Origin: Rhodoferax sp. | Lineage (GTDB): Bacteria > Pseudomonadota > Gammaproteobacteria > Burkholderiales > Burkholderiaceae_C | Assembly: GCA_008015235.1 (NCBI GenBank) | Contig: SSFF01000031.1 | Coordinates: 1-64,000, forward strand | Direction: 5' to 3' | Length of the DNA stretch: 64,000 nt | Part shown: positions 9,034-17,159 of the stretch, one piece after another | Position numbering within the stretch: the first letter of the stretch is position 1 | Layout of the letters: every line of letters begins with the position of its first letter | Notes under the pieces: generated by a model | The model's input: the letters and a program-made list of their open reading frames with translations, nothing else | The model's database searches: none | Told to the model about the DNA's origin: nothing | Program-made: the position numbers and the translations under genes

Positions 9034-9657
9034 TTACTTGAGTGCGAGACCCAAGTTCTGCAGGTAAGCGGTCAACGCTTCAAGTTCCGTCTTGCCCTTC
9101 ACTTCTTCGCTGGCCGCAGCGATTTGCTCAGGGGTATAAGGCACGCCCACTTTGCTCAAGGCCGCCATGTGTTTCGGAATCGCATCGGCATCCACCTTGT
9201 TGTCCTTCAGCCAGGGATAAGCCGGCATGTTGGACTCAGGCACCACGTCACGCGGGTTGTTCAGGTGGTCGGCATGCCACTTGTCCGAATAACGTCCGCC
9301 CACACGGGCCAGATCGGGACCCGTGCGCTTGGAACCCCACTGGAACGGATGGTCGTACACCGACTCACCAGCCACCGAGTAGTGACCATAACGCAGCGTT
9401 TCCGCGCGGAAGGGGCGAATCATCTGCGAGTGGCAGTTGTAGCAGCCTTCGCGGGTGTAAACGTCACGACCTGCCAGCTGCAGTGCGGTATAGGGCTTGA
9501 CCCCTTCCAACGGCTGCGTAGTGGACTTCTGGAAGAACAGAGGAACGATTTCCACCAATCCACCAGCCAGCAAGGAAAGAAGAATCAAAACGATCAGCAG
9601 GAAGTTGCTGGTTTCGATCTTGGAATGCAAGTTTTCAGCGTTTGAATTGTTAGCCAT
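9034..9657 (-). CDS. ccoO: cytochrome c oxidase cbb3-type subunit II (monoheme)
   Basis: 207 residues from ATG 9655-9657, with AAGGA six bases upstream; an in-frame TTG two codons earlier is less likely. One N-terminal anchor (about 18-40) and one heme c motif CYNCH (C72, C75, H76) in a periplasmic domain. It relays electrons from CcoP to the binuclear centre of CcoN. It lies 11 bp after ccoN. Confidence 0.97.
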   Translation of the reverse strand: MANNSNAENLHSKIETSNFLLIVLILLSLLAGGLVEIVPLFFQKSTTQPLEGVKPYTALQLAGRDVYTREGCYNCHSQMIRPFRAETLRYGHYSVAGESVYDHPFQWGSKRTGPDLARVGGRYSDKWHADHLNNPRDVVPESNMPAYPWLKDNKVDADAIPKHMAALSKVGVPYTPEQIAAASEEVKGKTELEALTAYLQNLGLALK

Positions 9658-9668
9658 GATCAATCCTT

Positions 9669-11105
9669 TCAGGCGTGTGCAGCAACGGCGGGAATGCTGA
9701 CGTCAGCAGCACGGCCATTGGTCGCTGTCTTGAGGGTGTTCCACAGCATGACCAGCATGCCGCCGAGGTACAGCACACCACCCAACACGCGAATCACATA
9801 GAAGGGGTAGGACGCCTTCACCGACTCCACGAAGGTGTAAGTCAGGGTACCGTCGGCGTTGATCGAACGCCACATCAGGCCTTGCATCACACCGGCAATC
9901 CACATGGCGGCGATGTACAGCACGATACCGATGGTGGCCATCCAGAAGTGGACTTCAATGGCCTTGGTGCTGAACATTTCCTTCTTGCCGAACAGGCGGG
10001 GAATCAGGTAGTACATGGAACCCATGGTCACCAGACCCACCCAGCCCAGGGCGCCGGAGTGCACGTGGCCCACGGTCCAGTCGGTGTAGTGGCTCAAGGC
10101 GTTCACGGTCTTGATGGACATCATGGGGCCTTCGAAAGTGGACATGCCGTAGAACGACAGGGACACGATCAGGAAACGCAGGATGGGATCGTCACGCAGC
10201 TTGTGCCATGCGCCGGACAGGGTCATGATGCCGTTGATCATGCCGCCCCAGGAGGGAGCCAACAGGATCAGAGAGAACAGCATACCCACAGACTGTGTCC
10301 AGTCTGGCAAGGCGGTGTAATGCAGATGGTGAGGACCCGCCCACATGTAGGTGAAGATCAGGGCCCAGAAGTGGACGATGGACAGACGGTAGCTGTACAC
10401 AGGGCGGCCAGCGGCCTTGGGCATGAAGTAGTACATCATGCCCAGGAAGCCTGCAGTCAGGAAGAAGCCCACGGCGTTGTGGCCGTACCACCACTGGATC
10501 ATGGCGTCCTGCACACCGGCGTACACCGAGTAGGACTTCATCCAACCGGCCGGGATGGCAGCGCTGTTCACCAGGTGCAACAGGGCCACGGCGATGATCA
10601 TGGAGCCCAGGAACCAGTTGGCCACGTAGATGTGCTTGACCTTGCGGGTACCGATGGTGCCGAAGAACACCACGGCAAAGGCCACCCACACCAGGGTGAT
10701 GAGGATGTCAATGGGCCATTCGAGTTCGGCGTATTCCTTGCCGGTGGTGTAACCCAGGGGCAGGGAAATGGCAGCCAACAAAATGACCAGCTGCCAACCC
10801 CAGAAGGTGAAGGCAGCCAACTTGTCACCGAAGAGGCGGACTTGGCAAGTGCGCTGGACGATGTAGTACGCCGTGGCGAACAAACCGCTACCACCGAAGG
10901 CAAAAATCACTGCATTGGTATGCAGGGGGCGCAGACGACCATAGGTCAAAAATGAAATGCCGAAGTTAAGTTCAGGCCAGGCAAGCTGGGACGCCACAAT
11001 GACGCCAACCAGCATGCCAACGACCCCCCACACCACCGTCATGATGGCGAACTGTCGTACAACGGTATCGTTGTAGACAGTAGCTTGTTGATTTTGAAAT
11101 GCCAT
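9669..11105 (-). CDS. ccoN: cytochrome c oxidase cbb3-type subunit I (catalytic)
   Basis: 478 residues from ATG 11103-11105, preceded by GAGGTGG. A twelve-helix heme-copper oxidase. Visible ligands: H62 (RPLHTNAV, low-spin heme), H209 (WYGHNAVGF) and H259/H260 (GPHHLHYT) for CuB, H347/H349 (GHVHSGALG) for hemes. The [10 protein letters not shown] segment holds the helix-VII tyrosine (Y319) that cross-links in C-family oxidases. It reduces O2 to water with high affinity and pumps protons. Two Fnr boxes precede it. Confidence 0.98.
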   Translation of the reverse strand: MAFQNQQATVYNDTVVRQFAIMTVVWGVVGMLVGVIVASQLAWPELNFGISFLTYGRLRPLHTNAVIFAFGGSGLFATAYYIVQRTCQVRLFGDKLAAFTFWGWQLVILLAAISLPLGYTTGKEYAELEWPIDILITLVWVAFAVVFFGTIGTRKVKHIYVANWFLGSMIIAVALLHLVNSAAIPAGWMKSYSVYAGVQDAMIQWWYGHNAVGFFLTAGFLGMMYYFMPKAAGRPVYSYRLSIVHFWALIFTYMWAGPHHLHYTALPDWTQSVGMLFSLILLAPSWGGMINGIMTLSGAWHKLRDDPILRFLIVSLSFYGMSTFEGPMMSIKTVNALSHYTDWTVGHVHSGALGWVGLVTMGSMYYLIPRLFGKKEMFSTKAIEVHFWMATIGIVLYIAAMWIAGVMQGLMWRSINADGTLTYTFVESVKASYPFYVIRVLGGVLYLGGMLVMLWNTLKTATNGRAADVSIPAVAAHA

Positions 11106-11121
11106 ATCCACCTCAATGAAA

Positions 11122-11135
11122 TTGATTTGCATCAA
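11122..11135. promoter_or_regulatory. Fnr box, proximal, ccoN promoter
   Basis: TTGATttgcATCAA is a perfect Fnr consensus centred 23 bp upstream of the ccoN start codon. A site at -41.5 from this centre would place the start of transcription inside ccoN, so this box more likely overlaps the -10/start region driven by the distal box and may repress or fine-tune. Confidence 0.8.
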
Positions 11136-11156
11136 TTTTGTTTACCAGAAACAAAC

Positions 11157-11170
11157 TTGACAGTTATCAA
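11157..11170. promoter_or_regulatory. Fnr box, distal, ccoN promoter
   Basis: TTGACagttATCAA, one change from consensus, is centred 35 bp upstream of the proximal box. At -41.5 it predicts a start near 11122, about 17 nt before the ccoN start codon, fitting a class II activator site for ccoNOQP. Confidence 0.78.
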
Positions 11171-11195
11171 GTTTACCGTAAAAACCCTACAAATT

Positions 11196-11333
11196 TTAGG
11201 AATCTCTTAATATTCGCTCCCCCTCCACGTCTATTTCATCGAACTGACCACGATGAATTGCCCACCAAACACCGATGATGATCAGGTAGACCAGCACCAC
11301 GGACAGGGGCACCAAAAAATACAGGATTTCCAT
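11196..11333 (-). CDS. ccoS: cbb3 oxidase maturation protein CcoS
   Basis: 45 residues: MEILYFLVPLSVVLVYLIII, then GVWWAIHRGQFDEIDVEGERIL. The single helix followed by FD(D/E)xxxEGxRIL is the CcoS (FixS) signature. It is needed for heme and copper insertion into cbb3 oxidase. Its ATG overlaps the ccoI stop (TAATG), implying translational coupling to the copper ATPase. Confidence 0.93.
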   Translation of the reverse strand: MEILYFLVPLSVVLVYLIIIGVWWAIHRGQFDEIDVEGERILRDS

Positions 11334-13681
11334 TACGACCGCCTTGCCAAACGGGGCATGCGCGACAGGCGCAATGCGTTGAGCACCACCAACAGCGAGC
11401 TGGTGGCCATGCCCAGGCCGGCCGCCCAGGCTGGCAGGAGACCCACCACGGCCAACGGGATGCAGGAAGCGTTGTAGACAAAGGCCCAAATCAGGTTCTG
11501 CCCCACCACGCGTCGGGTTTTGCGTGCCAGCAGCAAGGTCTGCAGCACCGGCAGCAGGCTGCTGCCCACCAAGACGAAATCAGAACGGGACTGCAGCAAG
11601 GGCGCACCATGGGCCAGCGCCAATGCGACATTGGCACCCGCCAGCACAGGCCCGTCATTGACCCCGTCACCGACCATGGCCACCCGGTGCCCTTGGCGCT
11701 GCAACTCCCGGACCAAGGCCAGCTTGTCGTCCGGCGTACAGGCTCCACGTGATTGCGCTACGCCCAGCTCGCCCCCCAATGCCTGTACAGCCGCATCGTC
11801 ATCCCCCGAGTACAGGTGCACCGAGACGCCATGTGCCGCCAGGGACTGCACCGTGTCACGCGCGTCGGCGCGCAATTGTTCGGCCAGTACGAACGAAGCA
11901 ATCCAGCCCTGCGCATCGGCAAGGTGCACCCGCCCCCGCACTGTCAGCTCCGGCCCCAGGTCACAAAATGAGGCCGAGCCCAAGCGCACCACCCCTTGGG
12001 GTTTCCAGTCACTGGTTGCGGTCGGAACCAGGGCCTGTGCCCACACGCCCTGCCCGGCCACTTCCTGTGCTGTGGCGCATTCCCATTGCGGGACTGGCTC
12101 AGCGGACACCTTTGCGGCCTTGACCAAGGCCTGCGAAACCGGGTGCAAGGAATGCGTCGCCACAGCCGCCGCCAGCCCCAGGGCCTGCGCAGCGTCCACG
12201 CCAGCGCGGCAATGCACCTGCTGCAAGGCCATGGCGGATTGGGTCAGGGTACCGGTTTTGTCAAACACCACGGTATCGACCTCCGCCAGGCTTTCCAATG
12301 CCTGCAGGCGGCGCACCAACACGCCCGAACGCGCCAATGCACCGGCCGATGCCAGCATGGCAGCGGGTGTGGCCAGGGACAGGGCACATGGGCAGGTGAC
12401 GATCAGTACCGCCACCGCGACCATGACCGCATGGCCCGGGTCCTTTTGCCACCAGAACCAGGCAGCCCCGGCGGCGGCCAGCAGCACGAAAATCAGAAAT
12501 GGCTTGGCGATGCGGTCGGCCAGTTGGGCCCGCTGTGGACGGCTGGTCGCCGCAGTTTCCATGAGCTCCACAATCTGGGAATAGCGCGTGCGCGAGCCCG
12601 TGCGTTGCACCCGTACCTGGACCGAGGCCGTCAGGTTGTGGCTGCCGGCAATCACGGCCATGCCTGCGGAGCGCTCCAATGGCCGGGACTCGCCGGTCAG
12701 CAAGGCCTCGTCCACATTGGTCGAACCGAACTCTATGACCCCATCGGCCGGAAAGGACTCGCCAGGTTGCACACGGATGAGATCCCCCTCTTCCACGCGG
12801 CGCACCGCCACACGTGCGAAGGAACCATCGGGCAACTGGCGCTCCACACTGTCCGGCAGGCGGTTGAGCACGGCATCCAGGGCTCCGGCCGTGCGGTCGC
12901 GCAGGCGCAGCTCCAGCCAGCGGCCGGAGAGCAGGAAAAACACGAACATGGTCAGCGAGTCGAAAAACACCTCGCGCCCAAAAATGCCATCCATGTCGAA
13001 GGTGCCCGCGGTACTGACCACGAAAGTGATACCGATGCCGATGGCCACCGGCAAATCCATGCTGATACGCCGGTGGCGCAGGTCGGCCCAGGCGTTGCGG
13101 AAGAACCCACCACTGGCAAACAACATCACCGGCAAGGCAATCACCCAGGAGGCCCAGCGCAACAGCTTCTCCATCTCGGCCGTCAGGTCGCCAGGTGCGG
13201 CAATGTAGGCCGGGTAGGCGTACATCATGACCTGCATCATGCACAGCCCGGCCACCATCCATTGCCACAGGGCGTTGCGGGTTTCGAGTTTGCGGCGCTC
13301 CAGGCCGAAGGCGTCGTTGGCAGGCACCAGGCAATAGCCTGCGGCCTCCACGGCCCGCATCCACCGCGAAGGCTGCGTGACCTCCTGCGACCAGACCACG
13401 CGGGCACGCTGGCTCCCTGCCCCTACCTGCACGCCAAGCACTCCGGGTGCATCGCGCAATACATCTTCCACACTCAGGGCGCAGGCGGTGCAGTGCATAC
13501 CTTCGACCAGCACATTGGACTCCCAGTACTGGTTGTCCTTGGGCCAGGGCCGACTGAAGGCCGACCACTCCTGCGGGTCGTCCAACAGCTCCAGGTTGCG
13601 CGCCTGCACCACGGCATCCCCCCGCAACAATGGAGGGGCTTCGTCGGTTTCAGTGGGAGAGGAAGAGGAAGGCGTTGGCAT
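11333..13681 (-). CDS. ccoI: copper-translocating P-type ATPase CcoI (FixI)
   Basis: 782 residues from ATG 13679-13681. N-terminal metal-binding motif GMHCTACALSVEDVL, then eight membrane helices with the CPC ion motif (VTCPCALSLATP), the phosphorylation site DKTGTLT and the hinge GDGVNDGP. CcoI exports Cu to the periplasm for assembly of the cbb3 CuB site. An Fnr box at 13722-13735 would start transcription only about 6 nt before this ATG. A slightly downstream start therefore cannot be excluded. It overlaps ccoS by 1 bp. Confidence 0.95.
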   Translation of the reverse strand: MPTPSSSSPTETDEAPPLLRGDAVVQARNLELLDDPQEWSAFSRPWPKDNQYWESNVLVEGMHCTACALSVEDVLRDAPGVLGVQVGAGSQRARVVWSQEVTQPSRWMRAVEAAGYCLVPANDAFGLERRKLETRNALWQWMVAGLCMMQVMMYAYPAYIAAPGDLTAEMEKLLRWASWVIALPVMLFASGGFFRNAWADLRHRRISMDLPVAIGIGITFVVSTAGTFDMDGIFGREVFFDSLTMFVFFLLSGRWLELRLRDRTAGALDAVLNRLPDSVERQLPDGSFARVAVRRVEEGDLIRVQPGESFPADGVIEFGSTNVDEALLTGESRPLERSAGMAVIAGSHNLTASVQVRVQRTGSRTRYSQIVELMETAATSRPQRAQLADRIAKPFLIFVLLAAAGAAWFWWQKDPGHAVMVAVAVLIVTCPCALSLATPAAMLASAGALARSGVLVRRLQALESLAEVDTVVFDKTGTLTQSAMALQQVHCRAGVDAAQALGLAAAVATHSLHPVSQALVKAAKVSAEPVPQWECATAQEVAGQGVWAQALVPTATSDWKPQGVVRLGSASFCDLGPELTVRGRVHLADAQGWIASFVLAEQLRADARDTVQSLAAHGVSVHLYSGDDDAAVQALGGELGVAQSRGACTPDDKLALVRELQRQGHRVAMVGDGVNDGPVLAGANVALALAHGAPLLQSRSDFVLVGSSLLPVLQTLLLARKTRRVVGQNLIWAFVYNASCIPLAVVGLLPAWAAGLGMATSSLLVVLNALRLSRMPRLARRS

Positions 13682-13721
13682 GAAAGTGCGGCGATTGTGC
13701 AAGTGCAAAACAGCCGCAAAG

Positions 13722-13735
13722 TTGACCCATATCAA
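13722..13735. promoter_or_regulatory. Fnr box between ccoI and usp
   Basis: TTGACccatATCAA, one change from consensus, lies in the divergent gap. At -41.5 it predicts starts near 13687 (ccoI) and 13770 (usp), both just upstream of the coding starts, so it may activate both genes at low oxygen. Confidence 0.78.
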
Positions 13736-13793
13736 GTATCCCCCAGAACCCGGCGCTAAGCTGGTGTTTTACCCACTCTTTTGCGAGGGCCCC

Positions 13794-14237
13794 ATGTACA
13801 AACGCATTCTGGTAGCAACCGACGGCACCAAACTGTCCAAGAAGGCCGTGGGTAGCGCCATTTCACTGGCCGCCCTGTGCGGTGCCGAACTGGTGGCGCT
13901 CAAGGTGGTGCCGCGCTACCCGGTCAGCTATTTCGAAGGCGGCATTGCCTTGCCCGCCGAAGACATCAAGCGCATTGAGGAACATTGGGCCCACGAAGGG
14001 CAGATGGTGGTCGATGCCATTGCCAAGCTCGGCCACAAGAAAGGCGTTGCCGTCAAACCCCTGACCGTGCGCGGTGACGTGGTGTCCGACGCCGTGCTGG
14101 CCACGGTGGAAAAGCTGGACTGCGACCTGGTGGTCATGGCCTCGCACGGGCGCCGCGGCGTCAAGCGCCTGCTGCTGGGCAGCGAAACCCAGCAGGTGCT
14201 GACCCACGCCAAGATTCCGGTCCTGATCTTGAAATAA
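13794..14237 (+). CDS. universal stress protein (UspA family)
   Basis: 147 residues, a single Usp domain. It starts MYKRILVATDGTKLSKKAV. The ATP-binding signature G-2x-G-9x-G-S appears near the C-terminus as HGRRGVKRLLLGSETQ, so it probably binds ATP. It diverges from ccoI and shares an Fnr box with it, suggesting a role in adaptation to low oxygen. The protein's molecular partner is unknown. Confidence 0.92.
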   Translation: MYKRILVATDGTKLSKKAVGSAISLAALCGAELVALKVVPRYPVSYFEGGIALPAEDIKRIEEHWAHEGQMVVDAIAKLGHKKGVAVKPLTVRGDVVSDAVLATVEKLDCDLVVMASHGRRGVKRLLLGSETQQVLTHAKIPVLILK

Positions 14238-14249
14238 ACACAAAACTTC

Positions 14250-14300
14250 CGCTACCCCGCATGTATATTGCGCAGGCAGCTCGCAATTTCATAGCGATTA
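14250..14300 (-). repeat. dispersed ~55-bp element, copy 3 (intergenic)
   Basis: On the minus strand it reads GCTATGAAATTGCGAGC, then TGCCTGCGCAATATACATG, then CGGGG. It matches the family consensus closely up to the 3' GGCC end, which is degenerate. It lies between usp and the convergent hydroxyacid dehydrogenase gene. Confidence 0.8.
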
Positions 14301-15290
14301 GCGCACCAGAACTTGCGGATTCAGCGCGGTTCGGGCCTGGCCCTGGGTAAAGAAGGCGATCAGGTTGTCGGCCGCCAGGTTGGCCATGGCCCTCCGGGTG
14401 GGGATGGAGGCACTGGCAATGTGCGGCGTCAGTACCGCGTTGGGCGCCTGCAGCAGCGCCGGGTGCACGGCCGGTTCTCCTTCGAACACGTCCAGCCCCG
14501 CGGCGGCAATGCGCCCGTCCACCAGGGCCTGGGCCAGCGCCGCATCATCCACCACGCCGCCACGGGCAATGTTCACCAGCGTGGCGCTTGGCTTCATCTG
14601 CGCCAGCTCAGCCGCACCGATCAAGTGGTGGGTCTGGGCCGAGTACGGCACCACCAGCAGCACGTGGTCGGCCTGGGCCAGCAGTGTGGCCTTGTCCACC
14701 CACTGCGCCTGCAACGTGGCTTCCTGGGCTGCGTCGAGGCGCGAACGGTTGTGGTACAGCACGCGCATGCCAAAACCCAGGGCGGCGCGCCGGGCAATGG
14801 CCTGGCCGATGCGCCCCATGCCGATGATGCCCAGTGTGGTGCCATGCACGTCAGCCCCGGCCAGCATGTCGTAGCGCCAGCGCTGCCACTGGCCCGCGCG
14901 CAGGAAGCGCTCGCCTTCGCAGACCCTGCGGGCCGTGGCCAAGAGCAATGCGAAGCCGAAGTCGGCCGTGGTTTCGGTCAGTACGTCGGGCGCATTGGTG
15001 GCCAACACGCCCGCGGCCGTCATGGCGTCCACGTCGAAGTTGTTGTAGCCCACGGTCATGTTGGCGCAGATGCGCAAGCGTGGGCACTGTGCCAACACCG
15101 CGGCGTCGATGCGCTCGACGCCGAACGTGAATACACCATCAAAACCCTGCAACCGCTGCACCCAGGCGTCACCCGACCACTGGACACCGGCCTGGTTGTC
15201 GGTCACCACGAAATACTGGCGCAGGCGCTCCAGCACCTCGTCGAACACCGGCTGGGTCACCAGAATGTGGGGCTTGCTGCTCAAATCCAT
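14298..15290 (-). CDS. D-2-hydroxyacid dehydrogenase (glyoxylate/hydroxypyruvate reductase type)
   Basis: 330 residues from ATG 15288-15290. NAD(P)-binding Rossmann motif GIIGMGRIGQAIARRA, catalytic Arg in NIARGGVVDD, Glu in DVFEGEPAVHP and His in LTPHIASAS mark the family. It would reduce glyoxylate, hydroxypyruvate or a related 2-oxoacid. It is close to GhrB/TkrA by motif, but the substrate is uncertain. A GlcG-like gene lies immediately upstream on the same strand, with a dispersed repeat in the 60-bp gap. Confidence 0.87.
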   Translation of the reverse strand: MDLSSKPHILVTQPVFDEVLERLRQYFVVTDNQAGVQWSGDAWVQRLQGFDGVFTFGVERIDAAVLAQCPRLRICANMTVGYNNFDVDAMTAAGVLATNAPDVLTETTADFGFALLLATARRVCEGERFLRAGQWQRWRYDMLAGADVHGTTLGIIGMGRIGQAIARRAALGFGMRVLYHNRSRLDAAQEATLQAQWVDKATLLAQADHVLLVVPYSAQTHHLIGAAELAQMKPSATLVNIARGGVVDDAALAQALVDGRIAAAGLDVFEGEPAVHPALLQAPNAVLTPHIASASIPTRRAMANLAADNLIAFFTQGQARTALNPQVLVR

Positions 15291-15304
15291 CGTTAAATCA
15301 GTCT

Positions 15305-15350
15305 CACGCCCGCATGTAGATTGCGCAGTTAGCTGCAAAATGAATAGCAA
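15305..15350 (-). repeat. dispersed ~55-bp element, copy 4 (intergenic)
   Basis: Minus strand: GCTATTCATTTTGCAGC, then TAACTGCGCAATCTACATG, then CGGGCGTGAGAC. It fills the whole gap between the GlcG-like gene and the hydroxyacid dehydrogenase gene. Confidence 0.8.
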
Positions 15351-15755
15351 TCATCCCAGTGCAGCAATACCAGCCTTGGCGATCTGCGCGTCTTCGGACG
15401 ACTTGACACCGCTGACGCCCACCGCCCCCAAGCACTGGCCGTCCTTGAGGATGGGCACGCCGCCTTCCAACATGCCTTCCAGGTTGGGAGCGCTCAGGAA
15501 GGAAGCGCGCCCGCCATTGATCATGTCTTCGTAAATCTTGCTTTCGCGCCGGCCCAGGGCGGCCGTACGGGCCTTGGCTGGTGCTATGTGGGTCGAAATC
15601 GGCGCTGCGCCATCCAAGCGCGCAAAAGACAGCAGATTGCCGCCGTCGTCGACCACGGCGATGCTCACCGCCCAGTTGTTGCGCAGGGCCTCGGCTTCGG
15701 CCGCGGCGGCAATGGCTTTGACGTCGGCATATTCGAGTACGTGTTTGGTTTTCAT
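15351..15755 (-). CDS. GlcG/HbpS family protein
   Basis: 134 residues from ATG 15753-15755, preceded by GGAGAC. Family features are the N-terminal VLEYADVKAIAAAAEAEA helix, VSIAVVDDGGNLLSFARLDGA, and the C-terminal GGVPILKDGQCLGAVGVSG. GlcG/HbpS proteins bind heme or small cofactors or act as accessory proteins of glycolate utilisation; the exact role is unknown. Its 3' neighbour is a glyoxylate-reductase-type enzyme, which fits a C2-acid context. A perfect palindrome at 15771-15784 sits over its promoter. Confidence 0.87.
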   Translation of the reverse strand: MKTKHVLEYADVKAIAAAAEAEALRNNWAVSIAVVDDGGNLLSFARLDGAAPISTHIAPAKARTAALGRRESKIYEDMINGGRASFLSAPNLEGMLEGGVPILKDGQCLGAVGVSGVKSSEDAQIAKAGIAALG

Positions 15756-15770
15756 GGCAATTGTCTCCAG

Positions 15771-15784
15771 CTTTGTATACAAAG
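15771..15784. promoter_or_regulatory. palindromic operator candidate upstream of GlcG-like gene
   Basis: CTTTGTATACAAAG is a perfect 14-bp palindrome 16 bp upstream of the GlcG-like start codon. The core TTGTATACAA resembles operators of GntR/FCD regulators. No such regulator gene is adjacent, so any regulator would be encoded elsewhere. Confidence 0.5.
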
Positions 15785-15961
15785 CCCGAGGATAGCGCCT
15801 TCGCCGGGGGTTGACCAAACCAGCGGCCATAACCCTGCAACAGCCCTGAAAAACTTCGGGCCATAGTGAAACTTGGGTCTTGCGCACTTGCAGCTACGTA
15901 CAATGACCCTACCTGCAGAGCCGTCCCGGCTTTTACGGGATATGTAAAGGAGTACTGAACT

Positions 15962-16657
15962 ATGACCGACCGTGTCACAACCATGGGCCAAAGCCTGGGC
16001 TATGGCCTCTCGACCGTAGAACGCAACCGCGTCATGCGCAACACCTACCTGCTGCTTGCCATCAGCATGGTGCCCACCGTGCTGGGCGCCTGGATCGGCG
16101 TGGCCACCGGCATCACCCAGGCCATCGGCGGCGTGATGGGCATGATCCTGTTCCTGGCAGTCGCCTTCGGCTTCATCTTCGCCATCGAGAAGACCAAGAA
16201 TTCGGCCATGGGCGTCCCCGTGTTGCTGGGCTTCACCTTCTTCATGGGCCTGATGCTCTCGCGCCTGATTGCCTCGGTACTGGGCTTCAAGAACGGCCCC
16301 GAGTTGATCATGACCGCCTTCGGCGGCACCGCCGGTGTGTTTTTCGTGATGGCCAGCCTGGCCAGCGTCATCAAGCGTGACCTGTCGGGCATGGGCAAGT
16401 GGCTGTTTGTCGGCGTCATCGTGCTGCTGGTAGGTGGCCTCATCAATGCATTCGTCGGCTCCACCGCGGGCATGCTGGCCCTGTCGGTCGCCTCGATCGG
16501 TATCTTCAGTGCCTACATGCTGTACGACCTCAAGCAGATCATCGACGGCGGTGAAACCAACTACATCAGTGCCACGCTGGCCCTGTACCTGGACATCATC
16601 AACGTGTTCCAGAGCCTGCTGGCCTTGCTGGGCATCTTTGGTGGCGAACGCGACTGA
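15962..16657 (+). CDS. Bax inhibitor-1/YccA family membrane protein
   Basis: 231 residues with seven hydrophobic helices and an AAAGGAG ribosome site 9 nt before the ATG. The C-terminal part (SIGIFSAYMLYDLKQIIDGG, then TNYISATLALYLDIINVFQ) is the BI-1 signature, including the conserved aspartates of the Ca2+/pH gate. YccA-type proteins sit in the inner membrane and modulate FtsH-dependent proteolysis. A strong terminator follows. Confidence 0.93.
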   Translation: MTDRVTTMGQSLGYGLSTVERNRVMRNTYLLLAISMVPTVLGAWIGVATGITQAIGGVMGMILFLAVAFGFIFAIEKTKNSAMGVPVLLGFTFFMGLMLSRLIASVLGFKNGPELIMTAFGGTAGVFFVMASLASVIKRDLSGMGKWLFVGVIVLLVGGLINAFVGSTAGMLALSVASIGIFSAYMLYDLKQIIDGGETNYISATLALYLDIINVFQSLLALLGIFGGERD

Positions 16658-16679
16658 TTTACGCTGTCCGCCAGCAAGT

Positions 16680-16705
16680 AAGGGCCCTTCGGGGCCCTTT
16701 TCTTT
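16680..16705 (+). terminator. Rho-independent terminator after BI-1 gene
   Basis: AAGGGCCC, loop TTCG, GGGCCCTT, followed by TTCTTT. A compact GC-rich stem with a stable tetraloop 22 bp after the stop codon. Confidence 0.9.
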
Positions 16706-16772
16706 GCATCGCCATCCGCATTGACGCTCAATTGCCCGCCAAATGTGCCGACAATCACTACGAGCCCATCAC

Positions 16773-17147
16773 ATGTATTCGATGCTACGTCCTGCCCTAC
16801 TCATCCTCTCCACCCTGTTCCTGACCGGGTGCATGGAGGAAATCAACAAGCTCCTGGAAGACCCCAAGGCCGTCCAGAAGGAAGCCGACGCCAAGGCGAT
16901 CGGCAGCGCCTGCCGTTACGGCCTGCGCAGTATTGAAGACTGCTACGTGCTCAACCCCAAGGCGTCCAAATCAGCGGTGTTTACTGGCTGGAAGGAAATG
17001 GACCAGTACATGCGCGACAACAAGGTCGAAGGCGTACCGGCCAAGATCGAAGTTCCTGTCCCGGAGACCGCCCCAACGGCAGCCCCCAAGGAAGAGGAAA
17101 TCATCGACGAGAAACCGGCCAAGAAAAAGGCCAGCTCCGGGCACTGA
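16773..17147 (+). CDS. small predicted lipoprotein, unknown function
   Basis: 124 residues from ATG 16773. The N-terminus MYSMLRPALLILSTLFLTGC is a type II signal peptide with lipobox LTGC, so the mature protein would be lipid-anchored at Cys20. The body holds two further cysteines (SACRYGLRSIEDCYVL) that could form a disulfide. The tail is Pro/Glu/Lys-rich and low in complexity. No enzymatic motif is seen. Confidence 0.75.
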   Translation: MYSMLRPALLILSTLFLTGCMEEINKLLEDPKAVQKEADAKAIGSACRYGLRSIEDCYVLNPKASKSAVFTGWKEMDQYMRDNKVEGVPAKIEVPVPETAPTAAPKEEEIIDEKPAKKKASSGH

Positions 17148-17159
17148 GTTTCCAGCGCG

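Noticed and set aside
11996-13759. 587-codon plus-strand frame
   Set aside because: Opposite ccoI, which has all P-type ATPase motifs.
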